NCBI RefSeq assembly: GCF_030464345.1
Contig: NZ_VCYH01000001.1
Coordinates: forward strand, 124,001 to 188,000
Length of the DNA stretch: 64,000 nt
DNA from: Methanoculleus frigidifontis
GTDB lineage: Archaea; Halobacteriota; Methanomicrobia; Methanomicrobiales; Methanoculleaceae
Reading direction: 5' to 3'
The translations under genes were made by a program, and so were the position numbers. Positions 37,050 to 45,337 of the stretch are shown here, one piece after another. Below the pieces are notes generated by a model that did not search any database, was not told the origin of the DNA, and was given only the letters and a program-made list of their open reading frames with translations. Position 1 is the stretch's first letter. Every line of letters begins with the position of its first letter.

Positions 37050-37315
37050 GAGATATCGGGATGAAGGTGTATTTAGCGTTTGCTCATCCTTCCCTTAAAT
37101 CTCCGAAATTTTCCGGTGTTTCTCACGGAGAATCTGTGTCTGCTGAAGTCCATCGGGCGTCCTGTGCTTCCCGGCAAGGGAGTGCGTGATGATCACAATG
37201 CCCCGAGATCCTGATCGTCAGCAGCAGTCAGCGTGGCATGAGAATAGGTTGTCTTCTGCTTCTGGTTACGGAATAAACAGTGTAGAAGAAACGATCGGTG
37301 ATGCAGAAGATACAA

Positions 37316-37643
37316 GGAGTGGGAGGAGTAAGCCTCCTTCTGTTCGTGGCGGCATTCAGCTCAGCGCCATACCTGGGCGGATACCAGAGAATCCATATGC
37401 CCTGTTTTGGCTTGCACCCGCAGGGATTCACCGTTTCATCGCATCCCATCGCTACGTTCAACGAGTTAGGTATCGCCCCGTGGGGCTCGGTCGTTTCATA
37501 ACTGACGATGGGCCGTGTCGTTTCTGTGTCATTGCCGTGACTCTCGCCACCCGCACTTGCATGCGGCTGCGTCTCCGGTCGGTGGGAGGACTTTCCTCAG
37601 CAGCATCGTTGTGCCACCGTCGGCCGCCCTCTCCCTCTCCCCC
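37316..37643 (-). ncRNA. rnpB: Archaeal RNase P RNA
   Basis: The minus strand carries the conserved landmarks of archaeal type A RNase P RNA in order. These are TGCTGAGGAAAGTCC (CR-I), GGCAATGACACAGAAACG, GATGAAACGGTGAATCC, GGGTGCAAGCC, then GCTGAATGCCGCC and ACAGAAGGAGGCTTACTCC at the 3' end. The terminal helix P1 can form between GGAGAGGGAG at the 5' end and CTCCCACTCC at the 3' end, which sets the boundaries to within several bases. A TATA-like CATATG at about 37664-37671 precedes it on the minus strand. The RNA processes tRNA 5' ends. A long plus-strand open frame crossing this region is spurious. Confidence 0.9.
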
Positions 37644-37708
37644 AGTATATTGGACGTGTGGCTACATATGCTTGACGGAGGCGGGGGGGTTACCTCAGGT
37701 AAGCGAAA

Positions 37709-37720
37709 GGTATATAAACT
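37709..37720 (+). promoter_or_regulatory. TATA box of the archaellin-like gene
   Basis: GGTATATAAACT is a near-ideal archaeal TATA box, preceded by a purine-rich GCGAAA that could act as BRE. Transcription would begin around 37740, about ten bases before the ATG at 37751. It lies back-to-back with the promoter of rnpB on the other strand. Confidence 0.6.
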
Positions 37721-37750
37721 ATTATTTAAGTCTTACGTTCCGATCCAATC

Positions 37751-38308
37751 ATGGCCATCCGAGCAGGACCCGATGCCGCAGCAGAGCTCGAGATCGCCCT
37801 CGTCCTTGGAGCGTTCATAGCCGTTACATCCCTCTTCTCATTCCTCTCGCTCGGTACGGGGGCAGCCTCCCTTGCGGGAGCAGGCGATGCCGGCTACCCG
37901 GTCGTCGCCGCGGGCAGTCCGTGCCTGGAGGCTGTCTGGGATATTCGCTCTGCCGGCGGCCAGAACGCCGACACCCTCACGCTGACCGTCGCCCCGACCG
38001 AACCGGGAATGCCGGTCGATATGGCACGTGCGACGGTGACCGTCATGACGCCCTGCGACCTCGAGACGCTCACCTACTCGGCTGCCGCCGCACCGGAGCC
38101 GGGAGCGTGGACGGTCGCCGCGCAGGAGAACGGCAACGGCGATGCCGTCCTCGAGGCAGGCGAGATATTCACGCTACAGATCCGTCTCCCCTCTCCGCTG
38201 CCCGACGGTGCGGATGTGCGGGTCATTATCCGCCCGGAGAGCGCCGGCCCGACGGTTCTCACCCGTACGATCCGGACGGTCGATGGCAACGCCCCCGTCC
38301 CGGCATGA
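37751..38308 (+). CDS. Archaellin-like (archaeal flagellin-type) protein, solitary
   Basis: This 185-residue protein opens with a short polar leader followed by a class III hydrophobic segment, AELEIALVLGAFIAVTSLFS. This is the hallmark of archaellins and other type IV pilin-like proteins assembled after cleavage just before the hydrophobic helix. The rest is an extracellular beta-rich domain (SPCLEAVWDIRSAGGQNADTL-like) ending in ESAGPTVLTRTI. It is not accompanied by fla/arl assembly genes or a prepilin peptidase in this window. It may be an unusual filament subunit or a membrane-tethered surface protein. It is preceded by a strong TATA box. Confidence 0.65.
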   Translation: MAIRAGPDAAAELEIALVLGAFIAVTSLFSFLSLGTGAASLAGAGDAGYPVVAAGSPCLEAVWDIRSAGGQNADTLTLTVAPTEPGMPVDMARATVTVMTPCDLETLTYSAAAAPEPGAWTVAAQENGNGDAVLEAGEIFTLQIRLPSPLPDGADVRVIIRPESAGPTVLTRTIRTVDGNAPVPA

Positions 38309-38369
38309 AAGCGGCGGTGTGGTTCCAAAAGCATATGAACACGCAGCCGTATACGACCTTTTGATAGCT

Positions 38370-38927
38370 ATGTTGATCGATGAGGAGGGGCGGATCGCCC
38401 TGCAGACCGCCCGCAGGGCTATTGAACACGCCGTTAACGGCGAAACGTACGCACCGGATAATCTCCCTGGCATCTTCGACGAAAAGCGGGGCGTCTTTGT
38501 CACTATTAAAAAGCGCGGTGACCTCCGCGGGTGTATCGGGTTACCGTACCCGGTCAAATCGCTCGGAGAGGCGCTTGTCGAGGCTGCGGTCTCGGCGGCC
38601 CTTCAGGACCCGCGGTTCCCGCCGGTCTCCGGGCGGGAGATCCCGGATATCGACCTTGAAGTGACGGTGCTCACGGCGCCCGAGCCGCTCGCATGCCCGC
38701 CGGTGGACCGACCCGAGCACGTTGTAATCGGGAAGCACGGCCTGATCGTCAGCGGCCTCGGGACCAGCGGCCTTCTGCTCCCGCAGGTTCCGGTCGAATA
38801 CAACTGGGAGACCCGGGAGTTTCTCGATTACACCTGCAAGAAAGCGGGACTGATGGCAGGGTGCTGGAAGCGGAGCGATGTCAACGTACTTACATTCGAG
38901 GGGCAAATATTTGAGGAAGAGGCGTGA
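38370..38927 (+). CDS. AMMECR1 domain protein
   Basis: This 185-residue protein carries the AMMECR1 family core motif LRGCIG in KKRGDLRGCIGLPYP. The C-terminal segment includes VEYNWETREFLDYTCKKAGL. The family is universal in archaea and eukaryotes and is often found beside MEMO-like and radical SAM genes, but its biochemical role is unresolved. I chose ATG 38370, which leaves a normal family length. In-frame upstream GTG and TTG codons could add up to about 20 residues. It precedes tgtA by nine bases. Confidence 0.85.
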   Translation: MLIDEEGRIALQTARRAIEHAVNGETYAPDNLPGIFDEKRGVFVTIKKRGDLRGCIGLPYPVKSLGEALVEAAVSAALQDPRFPPVSGREIPDIDLEVTVLTAPEPLACPPVDRPEHVVIGKHGLIVSGLGTSGLLLPQVPVEYNWETREFLDYTCKKAGLMAGCWKRSDVNVLTFEGQIFEEEA

Positions 38928-38936
38928 AGAAAACGA

Positions 38937-40388
38937 ATGACAATAACCTTTGAAGTAATCCACAAAGATATCGGCGGCCGCGTAGGCAAGGTCAAAGTCG
39001 GATCGAAGACCGTCCGGACGCCGGCGCTCCTCCCGGTGGTGAACCCCCACCTGCCCCTGATCACCCCCCGCGAGATGCAGGAGATGGGCGTCGAGGCGCT
39101 GATCACCAACGCGTACATCTTCAACCGGAGCACTGAGTTTCGCGACAAAGCCCTTGCCGAAGGCCTCCATGCGGTGCTCGACTTCGACGGCGTGATCATG
39201 ACCGACTCCGGGTCGTTCCAGCTCTCGGTCTACGGCGAGGTCGAGGTCAGCAACGAAGAGACGCTCGCATTCCAGCAGGCCATCGGGAGCGAGATTATCG
39301 TTCCGCTCGACATCCCGACGCCGCCGGGCACGGACCGGGAGACGGCACGGCAGGAGCTCGCCGTCACCCTGGAGCGGATGCGGGAAGGGCAGGCGCTCTT
39401 CCCGGACGCCAACCTCGCCGGCCCGGTGCAGGGGGGCATCTACACCGACCTCCGTCGGGAGGCCGCTGCAGCGGTGCAGGACCTCGGGTTCACCTTCTGC
39501 CCGATCGGCGCGGTCGTTCCCCTGATGGAGTCGTATCGCTACAAAGAGCTCGTGCAGGTCGTCCTTGCTGCAAAGAGCGGCCTCTCTCCCGGAACGTGCG
39601 TCCACCTCTTCGGCGCCGGGCACCCGGCGATGCTCGCACTCGCCGTCGCGATGGGCTGCGACTTCTTCGACTCCGCGGCCTACGCCCTCTTTGCCCGCGA
39701 GGGACGCTACATCACGACGCACGGCACCCTGAAGGTGGACGAACTGGCGGAGCTCCCCTGCGCCTGCCGGGTCTGCCGCAGCCATACTGCCGAAGAACTG
39801 AAGAGATCCCCGGAGCGCGAGCGGCTGCTCGCCCTTCACAATCTCCACGTCACCCTCGCCGAGATCGCCCGGATCCGGCAGGCGGTGCAGGACGGCACTC
39901 TCTGGGAGCTCGTCGACGAGCGATGCAGGAGCCACCCCCGGCTCCTCGCCGGTTACCGTGAACTCCTGCGGCACGCAGAAGAACTCGAACCCGCCGACCG
40001 GGTCTCCAAACGGCGGTTCTTCTACCGGGGCAGCGAGAGCTGCCGCCGCACCGAGGTGCTCCGCTATCACCAGACGATCCCGCGGATCAGTCTCGGCGGG
40101 CGGGTGCTCATCTCCTTCGACGGCAAGGAGGTGCCCGGGTTCGATACGGTGCTCGGGTTCAAACCTCCCTTCGGCCCCTACCCGACCGGGCTCGCCGAGA
40201 CCTTCCCGGTCGGGCAGAGTGAGATCCCGGACTGGGACGAGGCTATGGTCCGGTCGGGGTGTGCCGGGATACGAAGCCTGATGGCAGGCCACCCGGAGAG
40301 CTGGTTCGCGGTCCGGTGCGGCCCGGCATGGGCGCCGGTCGTTGCCGAGGAAGTGCCGGGAGCGGAGGTGCAGCGTGAGCAGGTATGA
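38937..40388 (+). CDS. tgtA: Archaeosine tRNA-ribosyltransferase (TgtA)
   Basis: This 483-residue enzyme swaps guanine-15 of archaeal tRNAs for preQ0, the precursor of archaeosine. The TGT barrel shows the active-site [16 protein letters not shown] segment and [13 protein letters not shown]. The zinc-binding cluster follows as CACRVC with a downstream His in LLALHNLHV. The C-terminal third is the archaeal-specific region. The next gene, arcS, starts inside its last five codons. The neighbouring order tgtA-arcS-ArcS-like points to a dedicated archaeosine cluster. Confidence 0.92.
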   Translation: MTITFEVIHKDIGGRVGKVKVGSKTVRTPALLPVVNPHLPLITPREMQEMGVEALITNAYIFNRSTEFRDKALAEGLHAVLDFDGVIMTDSGSFQLSVYGEVEVSNEETLAFQQAIGSEIIVPLDIPTPPGTDRETARQELAVTLERMREGQALFPDANLAGPVQGGIYTDLRREAAAAVQDLGFTFCPIGAVVPLMESYRYKELVQVVLAAKSGLSPGTCVHLFGAGHPAMLALAVAMGCDFFDSAAYALFAREGRYITTHGTLKVDELAELPCACRVCRSHTAEELKRSPERERLLALHNLHVTLAEIARIRQAVQDGTLWELVDERCRSHPRLLAGYRELLRHAEELEPADRVSKRRFFYRGSESCRRTEVLRYHQTIPRISLGGRVLISFDGKEVPGFDTVLGFKPPFGPYPTGLAETFPVGQSEIPDWDEAMVRSGCAGIRSLMAGHPESWFAVRCGPAWAPVVAEEVPGAEVQREQV

Positions 40389-42009
40389 GGGCCGGAAGCG
40401 CGACGGCCTTGCGCGGATTGGCATCTTCGAGCACGAGGGCGTGACCCTCACCCTCCCGGCGGCGGTTGATGCGGACGGCCTCTTCCCGAACCTGCAGCGC
40501 CGGGCGCTTTCGAACGTGCCCCTCGACGCCGGCCCGGCGTTCGCTGCCCGCTACCACGAGCCCGGCAGCGATCAGCCGGCCAGCGTTCATCCTGCCGCCC
40601 CGGCTGCGGCGGCGTCGGGCGACTGCGTGATGGCGGCAGGATGGCACACGGCGCTTGCAAACCCCAGGAAGTACGTGGAGTGGCTCGTCGCCCTGAAGGA
40701 GCGGGTCGTCCCCGACACCGCCTGGTACGCACCGGCGGCGGCGCTCCCCCGGGCGGCCGCCCTGCTGGTCTACACCGGGTTCGATCTCTTCGACTACCGT
40801 GCAGTTGACCTTGCGACCGCCCGGGGCGTCTTCTGCACGCCCGAAGGGGAGTTTCCGGCATCGATGATGGAGTCGGGCGTCTGCGGCTGTGCGGGGTGCC
40901 GGGACGGCGACCTCAAACGCCACAACCGACAGGCACTTGAGCGCGAGATCGCCCTCGTCGCCCGGTTCGTTGAGGCCGGGCAGCTCCGCGAGCTCGTCGA
41001 GTCCCGGTGCAGGCTGGATGCCGCGCAGGTCGGGATCCTCCGGTTCCTGGACCGGCAGTATGCCTTTCTGGAGCGCCGCCTCCCGATCGCCCGCGACGTC
41101 ACCCTGCGGGCGAACTCGGCGGAGTCGCAGAACCGGGCGGAGGTTCGGCGGTATGCCGAGCGCGTCATCGACCGGTTCGCCCCGACGCGGACCGACGTTC
41201 TGGTCCTCCTCCCCTGCTCGGCAAGGAAGCCCTACTCCCTCTCCCAGAGCCACCGGCGCTTTGCGGCCGCGGTTGCAAGCCGCGGCCACGAGGTGATCGT
41301 CACCTCGCCCCTCGGCGTCGTGCCGCGGGAACTCGAGCGGGTCTACCCCGCCGGCCACTACGACGTGCCGGTGACCGGCTACTGGGACCGGGAGGAGTGT
41401 GCATTCATCGCCGATATCCTCGTCCGCTATCTCGCAAAGAACGCTTACGGCCGCGTCATCGCGCACCTGGAGGGCGGGGCGCTCACGGTTGCGGAGATGG
41501 CGGCCGAAGCCCTCTCGCTCGACCTCGAGGTCACCTGCAGCGGCCACCCGACGAGCGGTGCGTCCCTCCGGGCGCTCGACGAGGCGCTCCGCGGTGAGAG
41601 GAAGATGCAGGCCGACATGGTGCGCGGCACCCTCGCCTGGCAGTTCGGCACCGATGTCGATATGAAAGGCCTGCGGGTGCGGAGCAAAGGCCCCCGGGTC
41701 TCGGTGCTCAGAGGCAAGCAGCAGGTCTTCAGCATCGACCCCGGTACCGGGCTCTTCCGGCCGACCTTCGAGGGATGGCAGCTGATTCCTGACCGCTACC
41801 GGGTGACGATCGACGACTTCGTGCCGCAGGGCGACGTCCTCGCCCCGGGCGTCGTCGCCGCCGACCCGGCGATCCGCGAGGGCGACGAGGTGCTGGTGCA
41901 GGGCGAGCGTGCACTGGCAACGGGCAAAGCGATGATGGGCGCCGACGAGATGGTTCAGGCAAAGCGCGGCGTCGCCGTCAAGGTGCGGAAAGTCCGAACA
42001 CTCGAGTGA
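40375..42009 (+). CDS. arcS: Archaeosine synthase (ArcS)
   Basis: This 544-residue protein resembles a degenerate TGT barrel at the N-terminus with retained cysteines (CGCAGC). It carries the ArcS-specific motif PC-x3-KPY-x2-S-x2-H as [14 protein letters not shown] around residue 280. A C-terminal PUA domain ([19 protein letters not shown]) for tRNA binding follows. ArcS converts preQ0-15 in tRNA towards archaeosine, in some archaea by adding lysine that a radical SAM partner then cleaves. The start is GTG 40375, overlapping tgtA by 14 bases. That partner is not in this window. Confidence 0.9.
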   Translation: MSRYEGRKRDGLARIGIFEHEGVTLTLPAAVDADGLFPNLQRRALSNVPLDAGPAFAARYHEPGSDQPASVHPAAPAAAASGDCVMAAGWHTALANPRKYVEWLVALKERVVPDTAWYAPAAALPRAAALLVYTGFDLFDYRAVDLATARGVFCTPEGEFPASMMESGVCGCAGCRDGDLKRHNRQALEREIALVARFVEAGQLRELVESRCRLDAAQVGILRFLDRQYAFLERRLPIARDVTLRANSAESQNRAEVRRYAERVIDRFAPTRTDVLVLLPCSARKPYSLSQSHRRFAAAVASRGHEVIVTSPLGVVPRELERVYPAGHYDVPVTGYWDREECAFIADILVRYLAKNAYGRVIAHLEGGALTVAEMAAEALSLDLEVTCSGHPTSGASLRALDEALRGERKMQADMVRGTLAWQFGTDVDMKGLRVRSKGPRVSVLRGKQQVFSIDPGTGLFRPTFEGWQLIPDRYRVTIDDFVPQGDVLAPGVVAADPAIREGDEVLVQGERALATGKAMMGADEMVQAKRGVAVKVRKVRTLE

Positions 42010-42187
42010 GGGTGGCGGCGACCTCTCCCTCCGCCGTTTTTCCGGGTGACGACCTGCACGAAACCCCGCTTCCGGCAGAACATTCCCGGAGCCTGTGCGA
42101 ATATCCGCGCCCCGCCTGGTATACGCCGGTTCCTGCTGACCTGCAGCTCTGGTATATACCTGTATCTCCGTTCCGCAAAGGAGCCGG

Positions 42188-42964
42188 GTGGCAAAATATG
42201 GGATTTCCGCCAAAAAGCGGAATGCTTTTTCATCATCCGCCGCCGATCTTCTCAGGCAGATGAGCAGATCAGGCATGGATCGAAGGTCGGCCGTGCGGGT
42301 CACCGGAGTGGTTACCGACCGGCACGGCAACGAGATCGAGATATTCGATCCGCCTTTCTACCGTGCAGAGTTCGAGGCCGCATACCGCTATATCATCGAC
42401 GAATACCGGGTAGAGGCGAGAGATGTCGGGATATTTATCCCCTGCGCCGTCAGGAAACCCTACAGCCAGAGCCCGAGCCACAAACTCTTCCGAAGGATCA
42501 TCGACGAGGTTCTCTCGCCGGAGGAGTATCATATCGTTATATTCGGGACGTGCGGGACGGTCCCTGCGGAGCTCGAACTGATGTACCCGTTCCGCCACTA
42601 CCACTACATGCTCGGCAGGGTCGCCGACGAGAGAGTCCGGCGGGACTTTCACCGGATCGAGGTCTACCGGCTCTGCGGCTACCTCGAAAAGACCCGGTTT
42701 ACCTATAAACAGCGGCTTGCCTACTGTATCGGCCCGTTCAGAAAGGCGATGGCCGAGGCCTCGGCGGCGACCGGCATACCCGTCGATCTGCTGCCGTCCG
42801 ACCCGATGATTGGGCGGATGTACGATATCGACTGTCCGTTCCCCGAAGGAAGCCTCTCGATGCAGGCGTATATCGATGAGTTCCGGGCAGGAATCGCGCG
42901 GCTTGCACGGACACGACCGAAGCCTGCAGTCCGGGTGGAAGAGGCGTCTCGGGTGACAGTGTAA
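42188..42964 (+). CDS. Stand-alone ArcS core domain protein (DUF5591)
   Basis: This 258-residue protein corresponds to the central domain of ArcS. It carries the complete ArcS motif PC-x3-KPY-x2-S-x2-H, here PCAVRKPYSQSPSH around residue 85, but has neither the TGT-like N-domain nor a PUA domain. It is the third gene of the archaeosine cluster. The GTG at 42188 is preceded by AAAGGAG and, further up, by a TATA-like GGTATATACC near 42150, so it has its own promoter. ATG 42260 is an alternative start. It may assist ArcS, act on free preQ0, or modify another substrate. Confidence 0.78.
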   Translation: MAKYGISAKKRNAFSSSAADLLRQMSRSGMDRRSAVRVTGVVTDRHGNEIEIFDPPFYRAEFEAAYRYIIDEYRVEARDVGIFIPCAVRKPYSQSPSHKLFRRIIDEVLSPEEYHIVIFGTCGTVPAELELMYPFRHYHYMLGRVADERVRRDFHRIEVYRLCGYLEKTRFTYKQRLAYCIGPFRKAMAEASAATGIPVDLLPSDPMIGRMYDIDCPFPEGSLSMQAYIDEFRAGIARLARTRPKPAVRVEEASRVTV

Positions 42965-42999
42965 TTCTTCCCCGTTCCCGTGCTTATGGCGAGAACGTC

Positions 43000-43290
43000 T
43001 CATCTCCTCCACCGGGCGTGATGTATCACCTCGGCCGTCCGGAGGAGAACGAACGTGGCCAGCGCCGTAACGACCATCAGGCCGATGAGAATCCAGAAGG
43101 TGTAGGGCAGACCTTTCAAGGGGTGCTCGACGTTCGTCCCCCAGGCGCCGCCGATGATCGCCGGGATGGTGAGTGCAATGGTGATCTCGATCAGCACCTT
43201 CACGAGCTGGTTTAGGTTCAGGGAAACGATGGAGGGGACTCCCTCCGGCATCGTCCGGTGAACCTCGGTGGTGAAGAGGGCATGCGCGAC
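43000..43290 (-). pseudogene. C-terminal remnant of a CorA-type magnesium transporter
   Basis: The 83 codons up to 43251 encode the membrane end of a CorA protein: LNLNQLVKVLIEITIALTIP, then IIGGAWGTNVEHPL, then a second transmembrane helix. The invariant Gly-Met-Asn loop motif reads Gly-Thr-Asn. The cytoplasmic two-thirds is missing. Upstream, the frame continues without CorA similarity and other frames carry unrelated fragments, so this is a decayed 5' end. Positions 43291-43705 contain no other gene I can support, only degenerate coding-like sequence. Confidence 0.65.
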
Positions 43291-43705
43291 GAGGTATCTC
43301 CGACCGCTCCAGGAAGCCGGTGATTGCGGTTCGGAATCTGGGTGTGCATCCCGCGCCAGACCCGCCTCGGCAGGCGAGAGGCGAGCGGCCCTGCATTCCC
43401 AGCGACCCGGAGCACCGTCCGGAGCGAATCGACGTTCGTTGCGACGAGGAGCAGATGGCCGAGCCCGAGATACGCAGTATTCATGGCGGCATCCCTTCCG
43501 GTCGGCGGTATAAAAACGTGTTCTCCGGCTCCGGGTTGCCCGGCATGGGGGCGGCTATGCGCCGCGAGGGTGAGATGAGCGCCGTCTCTCCGACCAGCAG
43601 CTCCCGGGCTTGAACGCTGCAAAGGGACATGTGCAGAGCGTCTGCGAGGGTAGACGGTACCGGGAAACGAGGTTTCAGAAGAGGGAGGTGACGAATATTT
43701 TCGAA

Positions 43706-43777
43706 TGCGCCGACCGGGACTCGAACCCGGGTTTAGGCGTTGGCAACGCCTAGTGATAACCACTACACTATCGGCGC
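43706..43777 (-). tRNA. tRNA-Gly (anticodon GCC)
   Basis: The minus strand folds into a complete cloverleaf of 71 bases plus discriminator A. The acceptor GCGCCGA pairs with TCGGCGC. The D-arm region reads TAGTGTAGTGGTTATCA. The anticodon arm TAGGCGTTGCCAACGCCTA has GCC in the loop, and the T-arm is CCGGGTTCGAGTCCCGG. CCA is not encoded. It lies between the trkA gene and the CorA remnant on the same strand. Confidence 0.96.
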
Positions 43778-43840
43778 ACACGTCGTGTGCCTTACAACAT
43801 GGCATTCGGTAGATAATAAGCGTATCGAAATAGACCCGGG

Positions 43841-44509
43841 TCAGATGATAATATTCTCGGCGGTCTCGCAGAGGCGCGAACAGATCTCTTTGACGAACGC
43901 GCTCCTGGTGACGATGATCAACTCATCGTCCTCCTTTAGGACCGGGTTATCCTCCGAGAGCAGGAACCGGTCGTCGCGGTAGACGCCGACGACCGCGCTT
44001 GCATCGGGGAGTTTGAGATCCGACGTATGAATGCCCTTGATTCGCTTTTCAACGATGATGCTGATGAAACGGACGTCGCCGCGGAGAAGCGTGGAGAGCT
44101 CGGTGGTGTCGACGCCCCGGAGTGCATCCGCGATGATGACCGACCCGATCTGCGGCGGGTTGATGACGTGGTGGAACCCGAGTTTCTTTGCAACCGCCAG
44201 GAACTGTTCGTCGTCTGTCCGGAGAACGATCTCGGGGACGCTTGACTTGCGCGCGATCAGGCCGATGATGATATTGTCCTGATCGTGATCGGTGCAGGCC
44301 ACGACTGCGTCGGCGTCATCGATCTCCGCCTTGTCGAGGACGTCCGGCCGGGTTCCCTCGGCGTTGATCACCGTGCAGTCGAGCGTCTCCGCAAGTTCCC
44401 GCGCGCGCCCCGGGTTGCGGTCGATCAGGACGACTTCATTCCGCTCCCGGATCAGCCGCTGCGCCAGGTGCTGTCCGAGCGGGCTTGCGCCAACGATGAT
44501 GACTCTCAT
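43841..44509 (-). CDS. TrkA family potassium-transport regulatory protein
   Basis: This 222-residue protein has an N-terminal RCK nucleotide-binding Rossmann fold (VIIVGASPLGQHLAQRLI; VLIDRNPGRARELAE). A C-terminal TrkA-C domain (RFISIIVEKRIKGIHTSDL; LLSEDNPVLKEDDELIIV) follows. It binds NAD(H) or ATP and gates a membrane K+ channel or transporter. It shares strand and probably transcript with prsW-like and trkH genes upstream, so its partner is almost certainly the TrkH protein at 45338. The C-terminus includes an unusual helical tail (CSRLCETAENIII). Confidence 0.9.
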   Translation of the reverse strand: MRVIIVGASPLGQHLAQRLIRERNEVVLIDRNPGRARELAETLDCTVINAEGTRPDVLDKAEIDDADAVVACTDHDQDNIIIGLIARKSSVPEIVLRTDDEQFLAVAKKLGFHHVINPPQIGSVIIADALRGVDTTELSTLLRGDVRFISIIVEKRIKGIHTSDLKLPDASAVVGVYRDDRFLLSEDNPVLKEDDELIIVTRSAFVKEICSRLCETAENIII

Positions 44510-44558
44510 GCAGATCCGTCCCTCAGATGTTCATAGAACAGGGATGTTGCTCATATAC

Positions 44559-45257
44559 CTATCGCCGCCCCTGCCGAAGCGCTCTGCCGATGTTGCGGTT
44601 GACCAGGATCCACATGCCGGGCACCAGCACCAGGACGAAGATCAGCATAGCGACGGCAAAGACCTCTGCTGAGATGAGCAGGAAGTTGAAGACCCCGTGG
44701 AGCACCATTGCGAGGACGAGGCCGCGGACGACGATCCCCTGCCGCTGCTCGGGCGGCGAGAACTTCGCCCTGCCGAGGGCGTAGCCCCAGATGCTGGCGA
44801 AGAGCGCGTGTGCCGGCACCGAGAAGAGTGCGCGGATGATGACGGTGCCGAGCGCCGCTGCCGGCGAGAGGGCGTAGGCGGAGAAGATGTAGATGACATT
44901 CTCCAGCGAGGCGAACCCGAGCGCTGCAGCAGTCGCATAGACGATGCCGTCCATCGGTTCGTTGAACTCCCTGTCCCGGTACACGAACCGTCTGACCACG
45001 AAGTACTTGCCGTACTCCTCGACGATCGGCGCGACGATCGCGGCCAGGAAGAGGGGCGATGCGACCAGGACGGCTATGAGCCCCTCGATGAAGGCGACCG
45101 GGAACGTGACGGCAATGCCGAGGAGAAACATCCGGAGGATAAGATATGCCGGTTCCGGCTCATACCGATCCCGCTGGTAGAAGTACCAGACCCAGAAGAT
45201 GCCGGGCCCGAGCGCCAGCGTAAACAGCACCAGGAGATCGAGTTCGAGCTGCACCAT
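44559..45257 (-). CDS. PrsW family intramembrane protease
   Basis: This 232-residue polytopic protein has seven or eight hydrophobic segments. It carries the PrsW hallmarks: an EE pair followed by KY (PIVEEYGKYFVVR) and a helix with ALGFASLENVIYI. A conserved His appears in LFSVPAHALFASIWG and another near MVLHGVFNF. Bacterial PrsW cleaves anti-sigma factors, and archaeal substrates are unknown. The start at 45257 was chosen because it begins just before the first hydrophobic segment, and upstream codons are charged and unlike membrane protein. It is placed between trkH and trkA genes. Confidence 0.84.
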   Translation of the reverse strand: MVQLELDLLVLFTLALGPGIFWVWYFYQRDRYEPEPAYLILRMFLLGIAVTFPVAFIEGLIAVLVASPLFLAAIVAPIVEEYGKYFVVRRFVYRDREFNEPMDGIVYATAAALGFASLENVIYIFSAYALSPAAALGTVIIRALFSVPAHALFASIWGYALGRAKFSPPEQRQGIVVRGLVLAMVLHGVFNFLLISAEVFAVAMLIFVLVLVPGMWILVNRNIGRALRQGRR

Positions 45258-45337
45258 ATACCTGCACCGCGATACTGCTACCAGGTTCGTCATTGGAGAA
45301 GAGGTTTTCCCGCCGGAACCGCTTTCACGGGCACAGC

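Noticed and set aside
37186-38364. A 392-codon plus-strand open frame
   Set aside because: It crosses the RNase P RNA gene and the archaellin-like gene in another frame. The RNA landmarks on the minus strand explain the conservation.
40243-42330. A 695-codon minus-strand open frame
   Set aside because: It is antisense to arcS and has no domain features. The sense strand carries the ArcS motif and a PUA domain.
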